A stretch of DNA of 64,000 nt from Halomonas piscis (GCF_031886125.1 NZ_CP119391.1:124001-188000), one strand, 5' to 3'; shown: positions 35,130 to 45,373, numbered from the stretch's first letter. Notes: generated by a model not told the origin, from the letters alone. Numbers and translations: made by a program.

Positions 35130-37638
35130 CTGATTGGAACCGCCACAGCAGGGGTGCTGGGGCCTGGTTCAAGGTATGAAATTGATGCGACGATTGCAGA
35201 CATTTATCTGTTATCTGCGGATCGGCAACGAATTATTGGTCGTCCTACTTTGTATGTGGTTGTCGATGTTTTCAGTCGCATGGTAGCGGGCTTCTATATT
35301 GGCTTGGAAAACCCATCTTATGTCACAGCCATGAGCGCGTTGACTACGTCCATGTCGAGTAAAACAGAGCTATGTGCTCGATATGGCTTAGAGATTACTT
35401 CAGAGCAATGGCCTACTGTTGGAGTGCCAGATGCAATTTTAGCGGATCGCGGTGAGCTACTTGGATATCAGATTGAATCTCTGGAGAAAGCTTTCGGTGT
35501 GCGTATTGAATTAACGCCACCATACCGAGGTGATGCAAAAGGGATTGTTGAGCGCTACTTCAGGACTCTTCAAGCGGAGTTCAAACCCTTTGTACCTGGT
35601 GTAGTAACAGCTACAAAAGTTAGAAAACAGGGTGGAAAAGACTATCGACTAGATGCAACACTAACTCTTGAAGATTTCACTCGTATCATGCTTGCTTCAA
35701 TACTGCATAGGAACCAATATGCAGTATTGTCGAAATATGACCGCGACCCGGATATTCCAAATGATATGGCGTTAACCCCGCTCAATATTTGGAATTGGGG
35801 CATACAATATCGAACCGGTAGATTGAAGAATGTATCAGAAGAAGCTCTTAGAATGGCTTTACTGCCGCGTACCAAAGTCAATGTTTCGGACTTAGGTATT
35901 AGTTGTTTTGGCGCTTATTACACATCGAAGGAATTATTGGGGTCTGGCTGGCTGCATCGTAATGGAGGTCGTAGAGTAACTGGCTTGCAAGCAGCTTATG
36001 ATCCAGTAATGGCTGATCATATTTATCTTTTCCCTGAAAAAGATAGTTCGGATTACTGGGTATGCTCTTTGACTGATCGTTCGCGCCAATTTCGTGGAAA
36101 GTCAATGTGGGAGTTATGGAGCATCCAGGAAGAGCAGCGAAAAGCTACCAACGCTGCGAAAGTATCTGAAACAACAAGCAAGAGAGATCTTGAAAAATTG
36201 GTTAGCAAAACTCTACAAGATGCTGAGCGCTCTCGCCCAGCTAAGCACAAACAATCAAAATCTGAACAAACTAGAGGGATACGTGATAATCGAATGCTGG
36301 AGCGGGATGCTCTGAGAGCTGAAAAAACAAAAGACCGGCAGTTTAAAAGTAGTAAACCGAAATCTGATGTCACTTACCTTCATGAAAAGCCAGATGATGG
36401 TGCTTTCCCGGATTTTCTGGATGAGTTGTTTGGAGATGATGAATGACCCTACCTTCAGGCATGGTGAGTGCGGTCTACCAAGAGACAGGAGTTCCCAGCT
36501 ATCATGGGAATCCGTTAATTGAGGCGCTGCCGCCAATTCTTGAGCGAAAGCAGCTGAAAGATGGACTTGGGGGAGGCATAGAACTCAGGTTAGCGGATAG
36601 TTACTTAGATGGACAAACCAGAATTCATATCATCTCTCAATTACTGGATGGCTTCTTTCAGCCTCTAGCTCGTCATATCGAGTTGGAAGCGAAAATATCG
36701 ATCATACTGCGGCAGGGATATATTGGTCGAAACCTAGCCACTGGCGATCTCTCGACCCATTTACAGAATGGTTACGAACGAATCAAGAGTGGAGACTTAA
36801 ACGCATTTCGTTTTGAACATGTCGAGTCGACTGCGAAAAGCATGGCGTTTATCGGCTGCTCAGGTTCCGGAAAAACTATCTCGTTGAACCGCATTCTGGC
36901 AACTTACCCACAGCTAATTCGCCACCCAGAATACAACTTTATACAGATTGTTTTCCTGAAAATCGATTGCCCACACGACGGCTCCCTCAAGAGCCTGTGC
37001 CATAATTTTTTTCGAGAAATCGATTCCATTCTTGCAACAAATTATGTTCGTCGCTATGGAGAAAAACGCCACGGCGTAGAGACAATGATTGCGCTGATGT
37101 CGCAGCTGGCAAACACCTATGCTATTGGTTTATTAGTTATTGATGAAATACAGCATTTGAGTGTTCGTGCATCCGGCGGAGCTGAAAAAATGCTGAACTT
37201 TTTCGTAACTTTGGTAAATGAGATATCAGTGCCGGTGGTGATGGTCGGAACGCCAAAAGCTCGGGCGGTCTTCGACTCGGATTTGCGTTCGGCGCGGCGG
37301 GGAGCTGGGTTTGGGTCAATACTATGGGAGCCCTTGAGCCAACCTGGAGCCGAGGAAAACGTGCTCCGGACCGAATGGGGCGCGTTTACGCAAAAGTTAT
37401 GGAAATACCAGTGGTTAACAAAAGCCAGTGATAGCATATCCGATGAGTTGAGAAATCTGTGGTTTGATCTTTCTCAAGGTATTATGGATGTTGTCATAAA
37501 ACTGTTTGTACTGTCCCAAATTAGAGCAGTGGTAACAGGCACAGAGCGAATCACGCCAAATATAATGAAAGCGGTTTATCATGACGAACTGAAACCCATT
37601 CATCCTATGGTGGATGCTCTACGCTCCGGTGATCCTAG

Positions 37639-38465
37639 GGGGCGTTAACAATTAGGCCAGCCATATGGCGGCTGACACGAGGCAGAGGAGTGACTGGTAG
37701 TTTCTTGCCAGTCGCTCATAGCGTGTAGATAACCGCCGGAACTTCTTGATTTTCTGAAAGAACCTCTCCACCAGATTGCGATCTTGGTAACAGTGCCAGT
37801 CTACTTCAATGCGCGCCAAACGATTCTTTTTCGGAGGAATCACCGGCTCGGCACCTGCGGCCTGAATCATGTCCCGCAGAGCAGTGGAGTCATACCCCTT
37901 GTCGCCCAGCACCGCTTGCGGGGAAAAACCTTCCAGTAGAGCGGGAGCAGCACCATACTCCGACGCCTGGCCCGGTGTGAGAACCAATCGTACTGGGTTA
38001 CCTAACGCATCGACTGCGGCATGAATTTTGGTGCTCAATCCGCCTCGAGATTTGCCCATGGCTTCGACGTCTTGCGTGTTTTTTTTGACGCTCCATGCTG
38101 GTGCACCCTGACGATGCTACCGTCGATCATCAGCTGCTCTAGATCGGGATCGTCGGCTACTGTGTCAAAAATACGCTGCCAAACGCCCTTTCGTGACCAA
38201 CGGTTATACCGCATGTAGACGGTGTGCCAGCGCCCAAAAGATTCGGGAAGATCACGCCACGGGGCGCCGGTCCGAGCGATCCAGAGCACGGCTTCCACGA
38301 ACAGGCGATTGTCCTTGGCAGTTACCCCACAGTCTGAGGCTTTGCCGGGGAGCAGGTGCTCGATTCGCTCCCACTGATCATCGCGTAACTTCAACCGACT
38401 CATGGCCCACCAAAATCTATGAATACTAAATCAGTTTAAACGAAACTAATGATTGTTAACACACC
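37639..38465 (-). mobile_element. IS5-family (IS427-like) insertion sequence in tnsC
   Basis: 827 bp. The ends GGGGCGTTAACAA and GGTGTGTTAACAA are imperfect inverted repeats, and CTAG at 37635-37638 and 38466-38469 flanks the element. It is a different IS5-family lineage from the two copies at 52674 and 59735. Confidence 0.9.
37652..38403 (-). CDS. IS5-family transposase made by -1 frameshifting
   Basis: Two overlapping frames on the reverse strand: the first is 38403-38035 (N-terminal, SFGRWHTVYMRYNRWSRKG), the second ends at 37652 (DDE part, MGKSRGGLSTKIHAAVD). They overlap at a run of eight A. A -1 slip there gives SKKNTQDVEAMGKSRGG, which matches the normal continuous IS5 protein of about 250 residues. 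Programmed frameshifting is known in this group, so the gene is probably functional rather than broken. Confidence 0.85.
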
Positions 38466-38941
38466 CTAGTAAAATAGCTAAATACTCTGACCTTACAATT
38501 CCGGACGTTGATAGGAAAATCCTGGAACTTAGCAATCTTGTAGAATCCAGCAAAGATCAGATCAGGAAGTCCGTGAAATATAATGGTAACAACCAAGCCA
38601 TTCGCTTACATACCATGTTAGTTGATATGGATTACGAGTCTGACCTTTTAGAGCCATTAATCCAAAGAGCTTTCGAAGAAAATCCTAATTTAAAGCTGAA
38701 AGATCTAATGCCTATTATTCTTAATTGGTATCAGACTGCCGAAAAAACACCACCGGTAAAGAGTAGGAGAAAAACAAAATCGATAAAACCACCAGAGTGG
38801 CATACTCTAGACTCAGACGATTTTCGTTTTATGCACTCTCAAGCAGCGAACGAAGAGGAATTTCTGAATGAAGCAATTCAATTTGGTTTGGTTTTTAATA
38901 CTGAACAGTGGCTGAGCTCTGATAAATAGGCAGTATATACC

Positions 38942-40498
38942 ATGCTAAATTTCCCGCTCCCATATCCAGAAGAATTGCTATATAGCATAGTCGCCAGGGC
39001 CGGGATACGACATGGAATTGCTAGCCCTAAGCAATTATTGGAGGAGGTTTACGATAATCGTAAGGTTGTTGCAACCTTGGATTTTCCGAGTCATTTGCAA
39101 AAAATGGTCAAGTGGTTGCCATCATCGTACGCTTTAGAAACTATTGCCTATGGTCATACATTGCTGCCACTTTATGCACCTTTTATCCCCGAAGAGCGTC
39201 GTCAACAATGTTTACAGTGGATGGCTGGAGAGTCTCAAGGTGCAATACATTTAGCAATGGGAGTTGCTGCATCAATTGTAAAAACACCCAGTCACATTAG
39301 GTATTGCCCTGGATGTTTGAAAGAACAACAACGCTCTTTTGGTGAATATTTTTGGCTTCGAGAATGGCAGGTTTCAGGTGTCGAGAGCTGTGATAAACAT
39401 GGCATGCTTATTAACACAAGCATAACTCGCCCTCTGATAGAGCGGCATCATTATCAGGCAGCATCACCGGAGAAATGCCCGTTATTTCCTCAAAAAACTT
39501 CCTGTAAAAATTCGCTATTAATCTTGGAGCAGATTCGGCAGTTGCTACGCGAAGGACCGGAGAAATCACCAAGTTTTGAGCAGTGGTCGTGCTATTATAA
39601 CCTGCTTGCTCAGAAATTTGGCTTTATTCGAGGTAAAGCTCAAATTGATCATTTGGCGATATATGATGAAGTTTTGGAAACTTGGTCTGCGGACTTTCTA
39701 AACCGTCATGGTTTATTGCTATGTTCTGGCGATGAGGCTGAATCTTTTTGGCTTCGCTCTGTATTTCGTAAGCATCGTAAGGTTTTTAGTTACCTGCAAC
39801 ATTTGGTCATTCATGAGGCCTTGCTTCCTAAAGGATGGTGTATCAGCGAAGTACTTAAGTCGGTACGGGAGACATCAACCAAAAAGTCTAATGTTCAGAT
39901 TAGCGTAAAATTTTCTGGTGATCATTTTGAACTTACCCAAGATCAGCAACAATGGATGAAGCTCTTGGAAGACTACTATCCTAAAGCAGCAAGGCGAATA
40001 AACGCTGCACTATATGCTCGGCTGTATCGGTACGATCGGTGTTGGCTTATGGGAGTTAATTCTGAAAAACAGTTAGCTGAAAGGCAGGAAAGGAAATATA
40101 GAGTTGATTGGCAGAAGCGTGATAAAGAGTATCTAAAGAGGCTAAAAAATATTATTCACTTTCTAAATTCCAGTCAAGTTGGTCCTAGACGGTCCAGAAA
40201 TTTTCTTATGAAACGTCTTGGGAGCAGCTCATCACTGGAAAAGAAGATGCATTTACTACCTGAAACAGCTAAGCTTCTTGAGAAAATTTCTGAAACTGTT
40301 GATCAGTATCAGATCCGCCGATTGAGTAATACCAATGCAGTATTAAAAGATATCTATGATCAACCACCGCGTTGGCGTGTTTTAAGAAACTCTGGGCTCA
40401 GTGAAGAAAGGCTCACCAGCTCAGCAAGAAAATATTTAAAACGACTAGAAGAAGGAAAGGATGAATTTCAAAGAAATAGAAAACAACAGTCGCATTAG
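38942..40498 (+). CDS. tnsD: Tn7-like target selector TnsD (TniQ family)
   Basis: 518 residues (Tn7 TnsD has 508). The TniQ domain starts at once with FPLPYPEELLYSIVARAGIRHG. The zinc finger is visible as YCPGCLKEQQ, followed after a spacer by SCDKHG, the CCCH pattern of TniQ proteins. In Tn7 TnsD binds the 3' end of glmS and recruits TnsC. The location of this element at glmS shows this pathway was used. The gene is intact, starts 13 bases after tnsC, and overlaps tnsE by 38 bases. Confidence 0.93.
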   Translation: MLNFPLPYPEELLYSIVARAGIRHGIASPKQLLEEVYDNRKVVATLDFPSHLQKMVKWLPSSYALETIAYGHTLLPLYAPFIPEERRQQCLQWMAGESQGAIHLAMGVAASIVKTPSHIRYCPGCLKEQQRSFGEYFWLREWQVSGVESCDKHGMLINTSITRPLIERHHYQAASPEKCPLFPQKTSCKNSLLILEQIRQLLREGPEKSPSFEQWSCYYNLLAQKFGFIRGKAQIDHLAIYDEVLETWSADFLNRHGLLLCSGDEAESFWLRSVFRKHRKVFSYLQHLVIHEALLPKGWCISEVLKSVRETSTKKSNVQISVKFSGDHFELTQDQQQWMKLLEDYYPKAARRINAALYARLYRYDRCWLMGVNSEKQLAERQERKYRVDWQKRDKEYLKRLKNIIHFLNSSQVGPRRSRNFLMKRLGSSSSLEKKMHLLPETAKLLEKISETVDQYQIRRLSNTNAVLKDIYDQPPRWRVLRNSGLSEERLTSSARKYLKRLEEGKDEFQRNRKQQSH

Positions 40499-42050
40499 AG
40501 AAATTGGTTCAATCTATCGCCGTCTTGATAACTCAGATTGGAGAATCGAGGTCAAGCTTGATCCTAGACAAAAAAAAGAGTCATTTTCTATTTCACAGCT
40601 AACGGCCTTGGCTCGACGGCGTGTACTGAATGCAGTGGACAATCATAATCCTGCAGGATATAAATCTAGTATCACTATAGGAGATACAACTCAATGGGAG
40701 CATCGACAAATAGGAGAATGCCCAATAACTTCGGTTGCTAAACAAGGAGATAGGCATCAGTGGTCTTTCTGTTTTGAGAGTAACGATATTGTATATTACC
40801 TTCCTCAGATAGAGTTGGCGCGAGTTCTTTTTTTCCACTATGCATATCTAAGTCGTTTGGCTATGATTCCGGGAGGTCTAAGTGAGGAGTTTGATATCCA
40901 GGAAAATGAGGCGGAAAAATATGCAAAAGTAAATATACTCCCTACAAGCTCTTTGCCTAAATATGTTCGTGAAAGTCTTGAGTTACGGAGGTTGTTGGCC
41001 TGGGTTCTTCTCGATAAAGATGCCCGTAGATCTTTTGAAAGTATCTCAAGCTATCAATTAAAAGAGGGGAGTGATGTTGGGAATTATAGAAGATGGAGTT
41101 TTCGTTTTGATCCACCAGTGTTGAATCATGTGTCATTGAAATTGTGTGGACATTTTGACCGGGATCGTAGGGCTTTTTTTGTTTACGAAATTCATGATGT
41201 CAAAAACTTGGTACATACTGGGCCTGAGCAGATAGAGTTTTTTGATCCTGGATTTAGGACACCGATGTCTGCTAAAGGCGTGGGGGCTGAAAGTAACCCA
41301 CGATCAGCGGAGCAGCCATTGATTGATGATGAAGAACTCCCTAAAAATGAAGGTAAAGATCTAATATTTCAATTGCCTAGTATTAATTTTTCCTTTTCTA
41401 ATCCGACCTATACAACTCGAACAGGTATGGGAAATCGCCTGTCCTCTCGCACTCCGGATACATCTGAAGCTGAAGAATCTCAAAATTTAGAAAAGTTAGA
41501 ATTCAGTACCGATGAACGAACTATCCGAGGGCAGCTACCGTCTGCAGTATTTAATGTACTGGAAGATCATAGTGATGACCTTCATCATTACATCCACAGG
41601 TTTGAAGCTTTTGCTGAAATGGTGGAGGTTTTGCAAGATAAGGGATGCGTAATACTGGAGTCAGCCATAAAAAAACTGCCTGCAATGGCTGGTTTTTCTA
41701 AGTTTCTGATGACAGATGGCAATCCTCGTTGCCTAGCATTTCGACTCTTAAGGATAAGGGGGCAGAATTTTGTGTTGCTGGAGGTTGATACATCCGATAG
41801 CAAAACCAAGCTCTCGACTCTCTTGTTGAAGCAACCAAGTACGGATTTTGACTGGAAAAAGGAACTATATCTACTGGAGAAGCTTTTGGTAAAAAGCTCC
41901 TTGGTGTGGCCCAAAAAATATCTTGATGAGATATTTCCGAGCCACTACGATCGGATACCTCACCCCAGAACAAACTCATTCAATAAGACTTTCTTGGAAC
42001 CTCATTCCATCCGCAGATGGGCCGACAGGTTATATAGCTATTTAAATTAA
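40461..42050 (+). CDS. tnsE: Tn7-like target selector TnsE
   Basis: 529 residues (Tn7 TnsE has 538), in the position and orientation of tnsE and overlapping the tnsD end. The N-terminal half includes WSFCFESNDIVYYLPQIELARVLFFHYAYLSR, and the C-terminal DNA-binding part includes RCLAFRLLRIRGQNFVLLEVDTSD. In Tn7 TnsE directs insertion into lagging-strand DNA and conjugal plasmids through the sliding clamp. The frame is intact. The identification rests on order, length and remembered family features. Confidence 0.88.
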   Translation: MNFKEIENNSRIREIGSIYRRLDNSDWRIEVKLDPRQKKESFSISQLTALARRRVLNAVDNHNPAGYKSSITIGDTTQWEHRQIGECPITSVAKQGDRHQWSFCFESNDIVYYLPQIELARVLFFHYAYLSRLAMIPGGLSEEFDIQENEAEKYAKVNILPTSSLPKYVRESLELRRLLAWVLLDKDARRSFESISSYQLKEGSDVGNYRRWSFRFDPPVLNHVSLKLCGHFDRDRRAFFVYEIHDVKNLVHTGPEQIEFFDPGFRTPMSAKGVGAESNPRSAEQPLIDDEELPKNEGKDLIFQLPSINFSFSNPTYTTRTGMGNRLSSRTPDTSEAEESQNLEKLEFSTDERTIRGQLPSAVFNVLEDHSDDLHHYIHRFEAFAEMVEVLQDKGCVILESAIKKLPAMAGFSKFLMTDGNPRCLAFRLLRIRGQNFVLLEVDTSDSKTKLSTLLLKQPSTDFDWKKELYLLEKLLVKSSLVWPKKYLDEIFPSHYDRIPHPRTNSFNKTFLEPHSIRRWADRLYSYLN

Positions 42051-42058
42051 TTTTACTA

Positions 42059-43140
42059 AGTGCCTATTCAAAATTAATCGCGTGATCGGATCCATAGCCA
42101 TCGAGTATCCGATGTACCTCCTCACAGAGGTTATCAAACGTGAGGTACGCACTCAGAGGCAGCCAGACATACTTCATCTGCCGCCACAGAACCTCGATCA
42201 GATTCAGCTCTGGTGAATAAGCTGATAAATAGACCAAATGCACACGATGCGACATCCACTCGAGTATTTTCTGCCTGAAGGCCTTGGAGCGATGCATGCT
42301 GGCATTGTCGAGCACCACCACGGCGAAGGTATCGGGGTCCTTCTGGGCCACAAAATGGTCAAACGCATCAATGACCGTCTCAGTGGTCACGGACTCGGTG
42401 GCGGTGTGATAGACCAACTTCCCCGCTCGGCTGAGGAACCCCAGTACATTCAGCCTTCGGCTATGTGAGTAGGCAGTCACCTCACAGGGTTTACCGATGG
42501 GGCTCCACGCGTATGGCACCGACGATGATTGTGAAAATCCTGATTCATCAAAGTAATAGAGCTCATGTTTACCCTGATCTTCACGCTGCTGAAGCGCCTT
42601 GAGGAGGTCCTGAGTGTTGCGAAAATCTCTTTCGTCACGCCGTGACTTCAATGAATGCCGAATACGTTTGAAGCTGAGCCTATTTTTTTTTGAGCGCTCT
42701 ACGGAGCGTCACCATGCTGACCTCTTTCCCCGTCTCGTCCTGAAAGCGAGCGTGCAAGGAGCGGAGCTGATGGGGCTGTTCTGCGACCATTTCCTTCAGT
42801 CGCTGGTGGTCGTTGTCATCCAAGGCAGGCGTACGACCACTGCGCGGCTTGTCGATCAGTCCATCGAGGCCCGACGCTTCCCATTGCTTGAGCCATCGTG
42901 ATACGGCATCACGACGAACTTGCAGTATCTCGCTGATTTGGTTAATGGTATGGCCTTGGTTGCTTAGCAAGATAGCATGAGCACGACGACGTAAGGCACG
43001 CTTCTCACCATGGTGATAGGCCGAGGACAGCGTCTGATGTTCAGAGTCAGTAAGTGGAGCAACAAAGCGCCTTGCCATGAGTTTGATCCGGGTCAGAGGT
43101 TCTGATCCTGATGATACGTGAAAATTTTAGATCAGGCACT
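42059..43140 (-). mobile_element. IS630-family insertion sequence after tnsE
   Basis: 1082 bp between TA dinucleotides at 42057-42058 and 43141-43142, the invariant target of the IS630/Tc1 group. The ends AGTGCCTATTCAAAAT and AGTGCCTGATCTAAAAT are inverted repeats. It begins 8 bases after tnsE and does not damage it. Confidence 0.92.
42064..43078 (-). CDS. IS630-family transposase in two frames
   Basis: The first frame (43078-42680) gives a helix-turn-helix domain (INQISEILQVRRDAVSRWLKQW). The second (to 42064) gives the DDE domain: YYFDESGF, VVLDNASMHRS and SPELNLIEVLWRQMK. The two meet at a run of nine A, where a -1 slip gives ALKKKNRLSFKRIRHSLKS, the expected continuous protein. Frameshift expression is known in IS630 members, so the gene is probably functional. 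Confidence 0.87.
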
Positions 43141-43142
43141 TA

Positions 43143-43386
43143 TTGTAGAATCTTTTGTGTACGCTAAGCATGGGATGCAGCGCCTAAATGGCGCCGTGAA
43201 TCGCCAGACGAAAAGGGCGGCAACAGATAAGCTGGAGCTACCGTGATGATTGTCTGCTCTCTACTCTACCCAACTCCGCCCGAGAGTATCCTGCCCCACA
43301 CCTGCGCGCACGAAGTCACGGAAGGCGTCGATCGAAGCCCGACGGCCAGTACCAAACCAGCCGGTACATGACCCCAGCGGCGATGT
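43143..43386. other. Intergenic stretch, no recognised feature
   Basis: About 244 bases between the IS630 element and a membrane protein gene. No TnsB-type repeats, no clear promoter and no recognised gene were seen. The base composition rises towards that of the host, so this may be cargo or a decayed segment. Confidence 0.4.
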
Positions 43387-44406
43387 TCAAGAAACTCTAG
43401 GATATATAGCTGCAACCTCGATAGCGATAAGCGCTGCAGTTATCGTTGCAAGAACAAGTCCGACGCACGCAGGGCGCTTTTCCTGACCATGCTGAAAGAG
43501 ACCGCTGAGACCCATCAGTATGCCAATAGGGGTCGTGACAATTGAGATGACAAAGAAAACGCTACCCACGACGGCCAGCAATATAGGCAGCACGCCTTCG
43601 AAGCCATCCGCACCCGGCACACTACCGCCGATCGCGAAAGCAACTATGAACAAGAGTTGAGAAAGAATTCCAATTATTGAGCTATTCCTGGAAATGTTGC
43701 CAAGTTCTGATTGGTTATTCTCCGAAGAGTCGACGATATATCCATCCGCGGTGATATTTACGGACGGGTTATCTAGATGCGTGACGTAACCAAGCAGAGG
43801 TAACCCAAGCAACGTTAGCGTTGCCATCAGGAGGCCGAGCTCCATAAAAAATATATGCCTGTATAGGGGCACCGAAGTGTCCGCCGAAAATGTAAATAAT
43901 ATACTGATCGTGATTAACATTGGACCAATAAAGGCGAGTCCGATAAGCCCGATTCTCAGATTAAGCTTAGTCCTTTCCGCGCCGATGTGCTTGGCCAGCC
44001 TTGCAATGCCCTCATGCCGGGAAATACGCTTGGCGTCACGTAGTTCCTTCCGATAAGCAAGCGCCTCGACGAGACAATAGATTAAGACCACGCCAACAAT
44101 AGCGAGTAACCAGCCAGTGCGCCACATTGCATTCGCGATGTTCGGCGGTAGTTGCGTCGAAAGCCATGGCAATCCAGCTATCCCGATCACCATAAAGATG
44201 GCCTGGACAAACATAAGTTTCAGATGAGGCGCGTCATCGGAAACGAGCATTGGCCTACGAAATGGTGGATTCAAATAAAGAATACGACCATCGCTGCCAT
44301 GCGGGATGGTTGAAATTCTGTTGATCCCGAAGAAAATAAGAGCAAATGGAATAACTGCTTTTAATGCAAGTTCAATCATGGAGAGTGACATAGGCTCAGG
44401 ACTCAT
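43387..44406 (-). CDS. Unrecognised multi-pass membrane protein
   Basis: 339 residues from the ATG at 44404-44406; a second ATG five codons on is possible. About eight hydrophobic helices are visible, arranged as an N-terminal pair, a pair around residue 75-110, a pair around 155-205 and three C-terminal ones. A basic loop of about 35 residues (AYRKELRDAKRISRHEG) follows the fourth helix. I do not recognise the family. It is less GC-rich than the host core. It sits between the IS630 and IS3 elements and may be Tn7 cargo. Confidence 0.6.
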   Translation of the reverse strand: MSPEPMSLSMIELALKAVIPFALIFFGINRISTIPHGSDGRILYLNPPFRRPMLVSDDAPHLKLMFVQAIFMVIGIAGLPWLSTQLPPNIANAMWRTGWLLAIVGVVLIYCLVEALAYRKELRDAKRISRHEGIARLAKHIGAERTKLNLRIGLIGLAFIGPMLITISILFTFSADTSVPLYRHIFFMELGLLMATLTLLGLPLLGYVTHLDNPSVNITADGYIVDSSENNQSELGNISRNSSIIGILSQLLFIVAFAIGGSVPGADGFEGVLPILLAVVGSVFFVISIVTTPIGILMGLSGLFQHGQEKRPACVGLVLATITAALIAIEVAAIYPRVS

Positions 44407-44416
44407 TCCGGTGTTC

Positions 44417-45373
44417 TGGTCAAGTCGTAGCGGACACTTTTATTAAGCTGCTTCGGCGATTTTTTCGATTTCCCTTGGCGCTTGGTAGCCAAGAGTGGAG
44501 TGCAGCCGGCAGCTGTTGTACTCTATCTCGATATAGGTCACGACGTCGCGTCTCGCTGACTGGCGGGTCCCGTACCGCTGCCCATCCAGCCATTCGCCCT
44601 TCAGAGAGCCGAAGAAGCGCTCCATGACCGCATTGTCCCAGCAGTTCCTCTTGCGGCTCATGGAGGCCAGGAACCCGTGCTGAACCAGTCGTTCGCGATA
44701 CGCATGTGATGCGTACTGGCTGCCGCGATCCGAGTGATGGAGCCCTCCTCGAGAAGGCGCCGGCGGCCAAAGGCCATCTCCAGAGCGTCCAGGGTTAGTG
44801 ACGCCTTCATGTGGTCGGCCATGGCCCAGCCGATAACCTGCCGGTCATAGAGGTCCAGCACGGCCGCCAAGTACAACCAGCCTTCCAGGGTCCAGATGGC
44901 GGTGATGTCGGCCACCCACGCCTGATTGGGCTCAGGCACCGTGAATTGCCGGCTGAGCAGGTTGGGAGCTACTGGCAAGCCGTAGTCGCTGTCCGTCGTA
45001 TGCCGGTAGCGGCGACGCTGTCGGCAGGCGATATCGGCTTCCTGCATCAGGCTACGCGCCTGATAACGACCGACTGCGTGACCTCTGCGATGGAGTTCCT
45101 TGGCCATTCGACGGCTCCCGTAGCTACCACGCTTCTGATCGTGGATGTCCTTGACCTCCCGGTCACGTTGCTGGCGATACCAGCGATCCAGCAGGCTGCG
45201 ACCGATATCCAGCCGCCTGGCAGCCTCGGAGATGGCGTAGTCCTCTCCCCGAACCATGTTGACCGCCTCAGCCTTGAATTTGTCGGAATACCGACGTCGA
45301 GTCTTCTTGGTCATGAACACCTCTCATTGCCTTCACTATAAGGCTTATCAGGGTGTCCGATACAATTAGACCA
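44417..45373 (-). mobile_element. Decayed IS3-family insertion sequence
   Basis: 957 bp. Terminal repeats begin TGGTCAAGTCGTAGCGGACA on the left and TGGTCTAATTGTATCGGACA inverted on the right. GTTC at 44413-44416 and 45374-45377 is a likely 4-bp target duplication. The transposase gene has an internal deletion and a frameshift, so the element is dead. Confidence 0.88.
44443..45320 (-). pseudogene. IS3-family transposase, deleted and frameshifted
   Basis: The frame starts as OrfA (MTKKTRRRYSDKFKAEAVNM), but after RSLLDRWYRQQ it jumps directly into OrfB at DIHDQKRGSYGSRRM, so the OrfA C-terminus and the OrfB N-terminus are lost. Near 44758 one C appears to be missing. Restoring it reads RRRPSRGGLHHSDRGSQYAS and joins the rest of the DDE domain, ending MSRKRNCWDNAVMERFFGSLK. 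DDE residues are otherwise present. Confidence 0.88.

Larger units (their letters stand above)
31309..36446 (+). pseudogene. tnsB: tnsB transposase gene interrupted by two insertion sequences
   Basis: The 5' part is 31309-32039 and the 3' part runs from 35135 to 36446. Removing the IS4-family element (with one AAATAAAAT copy) and the IS1380-family element (with one CTGAT copy) joins RANKI-SYQKDIRPLIG-TATAGVLGPGSRYEIDAT in one frame. The rebuilt protein has about 690 residues (Tn7 TnsB has 702). The N-terminal part carries DNA-binding domains. The DDE triad falls at about Asp271 (EIDATIAD), Asp358 (ILADRGE) and Glu393 (GIVERYF), almost the same spacing as in Tn7. The intact ancestor would have been active; the present gene cannot make full-length protein. 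Confidence 0.92.
36443..38929 (+). pseudogene. tnsC: tnsC AAA+ regulator gene interrupted by an IS5-family element
   Basis: The 5' part (36443 to 37638) and 3' part (38470 to 38929) join in frame as SGDP-SKIAKYSD when the IS and one CTAG copy are removed, giving about 551 residues (Tn7 TnsC has 555). Walker A is GCSGSGKT near residue 140 and Walker B is LLVIDEIQ. TnsC is the ATP-dependent target-selection switch between TnsD/TnsE and TnsAB. The start overlaps the tnsB stop (ATGA). The truncated product keeps the whole AAA+ core but lacks the C-terminal part, which in Tn7 contacts TnsA and TnsB. Confidence 0.92.
30388..42056 (+). mobile_element. Tn7-like transposon, tnsABCDE module (left end not found)
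   Basis: A right end at attTn7 followed by tnsA, tnsB, tnsC, tnsD and tnsE, in canonical order and orientation, identifies a member of the classical Tn7 group with both targeting pathways: TnsD for glmS, TnsE for replicating or mobile DNA. The module is clearly richer in A+T than the flanking core genes. tnsB and tnsC are interrupted by three insertion sequences, so self-transposition should be abolished. In Tn7, cargo lies between tnsE and the left end. No inverted TnsB sites or terminal ACA border were recognised downstream, so the end given here is only the end of the tns module. Confidence 0.88.
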
